Program-made: the position numbers and the translations under genes | Shown: positions 13,759-14,593 of the stretch, in pieces | Position numbering within the stretch: position 1 is the stretch's first letter | How the letters are laid out: each line of letters opens with the position of its first letter | Notes under the pieces: model-generated | Database searches by the model: none | Seen by the model: the letters and a program-made list of their open reading frames with translations, nothing else | Told to the model about the DNA's origin: nothing | Origin: JAICJR01 sp036555755 | Lineage (GTDB): Bacteria > Actinomycetota > Thermoleophilia > Solirubrobacterales > Thermoleophilaceae | Length of the DNA stretch: 14,593 nucleotides | Direction of reading: 5' to 3' | Assembly (NCBI GenBank): GCA_036555755.1 | Contig: DATBKS010000007.1 | Span: 1-14,593 of the forward strand

Positions 13759-14593
13759 TTATGGGTGGGCGCCGAACTGCTCCTGGCCGATCACCGGCCT
13801 CAATGTGCGCTCCACGTCGCCGGTCGCGAAGTCCTTGCGCAGCACGTCGTGGTCGAGCGCGTTGCCTATCCCGGCCATGATCATCCCCTGGTCGAGCGAC
13901 AGGTAGGAGTCAGAGACCGCGCCGGTCGTCACGTTCACGCTGTCCCGGAAGCCCCACTTCCCATACAGATCGGGAAAGTTCCGCGACATGCGCGCCAAGT
14001 TCGACAAAGCGGCATCGGGCGCGTAGCGCAGCGCCAGGAACGAGGCGTGTGGCGTCACGACGCCGCCGCTGTAGGCGGACGGTGGCGGGTCGGGCTTTGG
14101 ATCCCGCCCCGGGCAGCCGGCGAACCCGTGGTCCACCAGCGTGCCGGCTTCGTCCGAGGGGTTGCCGTTGGGGTCCATGCCGATCGCGTCGACGCCGTAG
14201 GCCGCGTAGCCGCCCTCGGGTGTGTTCGACGGCGAGAAGCCCCAGTAGCCGTAGCCCGCCTCGTGCATGCCGTGGTAGATCTGCGCGCGCACGGTGAGCG
14301 GGTGGTTCACGCCCCAGCTGTGCGGCGCCCAGCGCTCCTCGGGAACGAACAGCGACGGCATCAGCGCCTCGAACATGCTGCCGCCCCACGACGGCGTCAC
14401 GAGCATCCCGTCGTACGGATACGCGCCCTCGAACACGTTCACGCCCTCGTATGTGCGCGTCTCCCCCACCGGCTTCGTCTCCTGGAAGCTCCAGTCGCAG
14501 GTGTCGGGAAACGTGCGCCACGTGCCGTAGTACTCCTTCGCCGGCAGCTCACCCTTGGCGATCCCGATGTAGCTCGAGATGCGGCTCTCGCTG
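13759..14593 (-). CDS. Glycoamylase-domain (GH144-like) glycoside hydrolase, N-terminal part outside window
   Basis: The visible 277 residues match the Glycoamylase-domain family (PF10091), which includes GH144 endo-beta-1,2-glucanases. In order (window residue numbers) come SSYIGIAKGELPAKEYYGTW (6-25), the FPDTCDWSFQE segment (28-38), YEGVNVFEGAYPYDGM (48-63), PSWGGSMFEALMPSLFVPE (67-85), WGVNHPLTVRAQ (93-104), YGYWGFSPSNTPEGGYAAYG (114-133), and later GGVVTPHASFLALRYAP and SLDQGMIMAGIGNAL. Acidic residues in these blocks presumably hold the active site, but I cannot assign them from memory with confidence. The frame is open to the right edge, so the start and any signal peptide are missing; about half of a typical 450-500 aa protein is seen. 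Stop TAA at 13759-13761. The domain also occurs in cyclic beta-1,2-glucan synthases, so the activity is not fixed by family alone. Confidence 0.88.
   Translation of the reverse strand, partial: SESRISSYIGIAKGELPAKEYYGTWRTFPDTCDWSFQETKPVGETRTYEGVNVFEGAYPYDGMLVTPSWGGSMFEALMPSLFVPEERWAPHSWGVNHPLTVRAQIYHGMHEAGYGYWGFSPSNTPEGGYAAYGVDAIGMDPNGNPSDEAGTLVDHGFAGCPGRDPKPDPPPSAYSGGVVTPHASFLALRYAPDAALSNLARMSRNFPDLYGKWGFRDSVNVTTGAVSDSYLSLDQGMIMAGIGNALDHDVLRKDFATGDVERTLRPVIGQEQFGAHP

Noticed and set aside
1..14593. Defence system, prophage or mobile element
   Set aside because: No transposase, integrase, nuclease-toxin, Cas, restriction or phage structural gene is seen. RuvC and RecJ here are the housekeeping types in their usual context.

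Overview
The window is high-GC DNA (about 70% by eye) whose third-codon-position bias, gene order and protein sequences suggest an actinobacterium. The class Thermoleophilia (Solirubrobacterales or Gaiellales) is the most likely home: ruvCAB runs into a fused secDF with no yajC, and several small proteins look lineage-specific. The taxon is inferred from sequence style and not tested by a search.

Positions 1-9179 form one minus-strand train with overlapping or nearly touching genes: ruvC, ruvA, ruvB, a 221-aa protein of unknown function, a zinc-ribbon/PAS protein, fused secDF, a small membrane protein, and recJ, which runs off the left edge. Junctions are GTGA, ATGA, 2 nt, 10 to 52 nt, 4 nt, ATGA and 52 nt, in keeping with a long co-transcribed and partly translationally coupled unit. 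It joins Holliday-junction processing (RuvABC) and 5'-3' single-strand exonuclease (RecJ) with Sec translocation (SecDF).

Positions 9183-9296 form the border of that unit. They hold a large imperfect palindrome built from a seven-base repeat (AGTTGGC-like).

Positions 9297-14593 look like a carbohydrate module. A secreted GH3 beta-glucosidase-type enzyme (minus) faces a ROK-family regulator (plus) across a 217-bp region with a good promoter, two near-identical 23-bp operator-like boxes and a leader that could fold in two ways around the ribosome binding site. Further right are a PRC-barrel-like protein (plus), a YciI-like protein (minus) and the C-terminal part of a Glycoamylase/GH144-like protein (minus, cut by the right edge). 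GH144 endo-beta-1,2-glucanases and GH3 beta-glucosidases can act in series, so a small beta-glucan (possibly beta-1,2-glucan) utilisation locus under ROK control is a reasonable hypothesis. No transporter is visible in the window.

I saw no tRNA, rRNA, CRISPR array, insertion sequence, phage gene or known defence system. No gene-free stretch exceeds about 220 bases.
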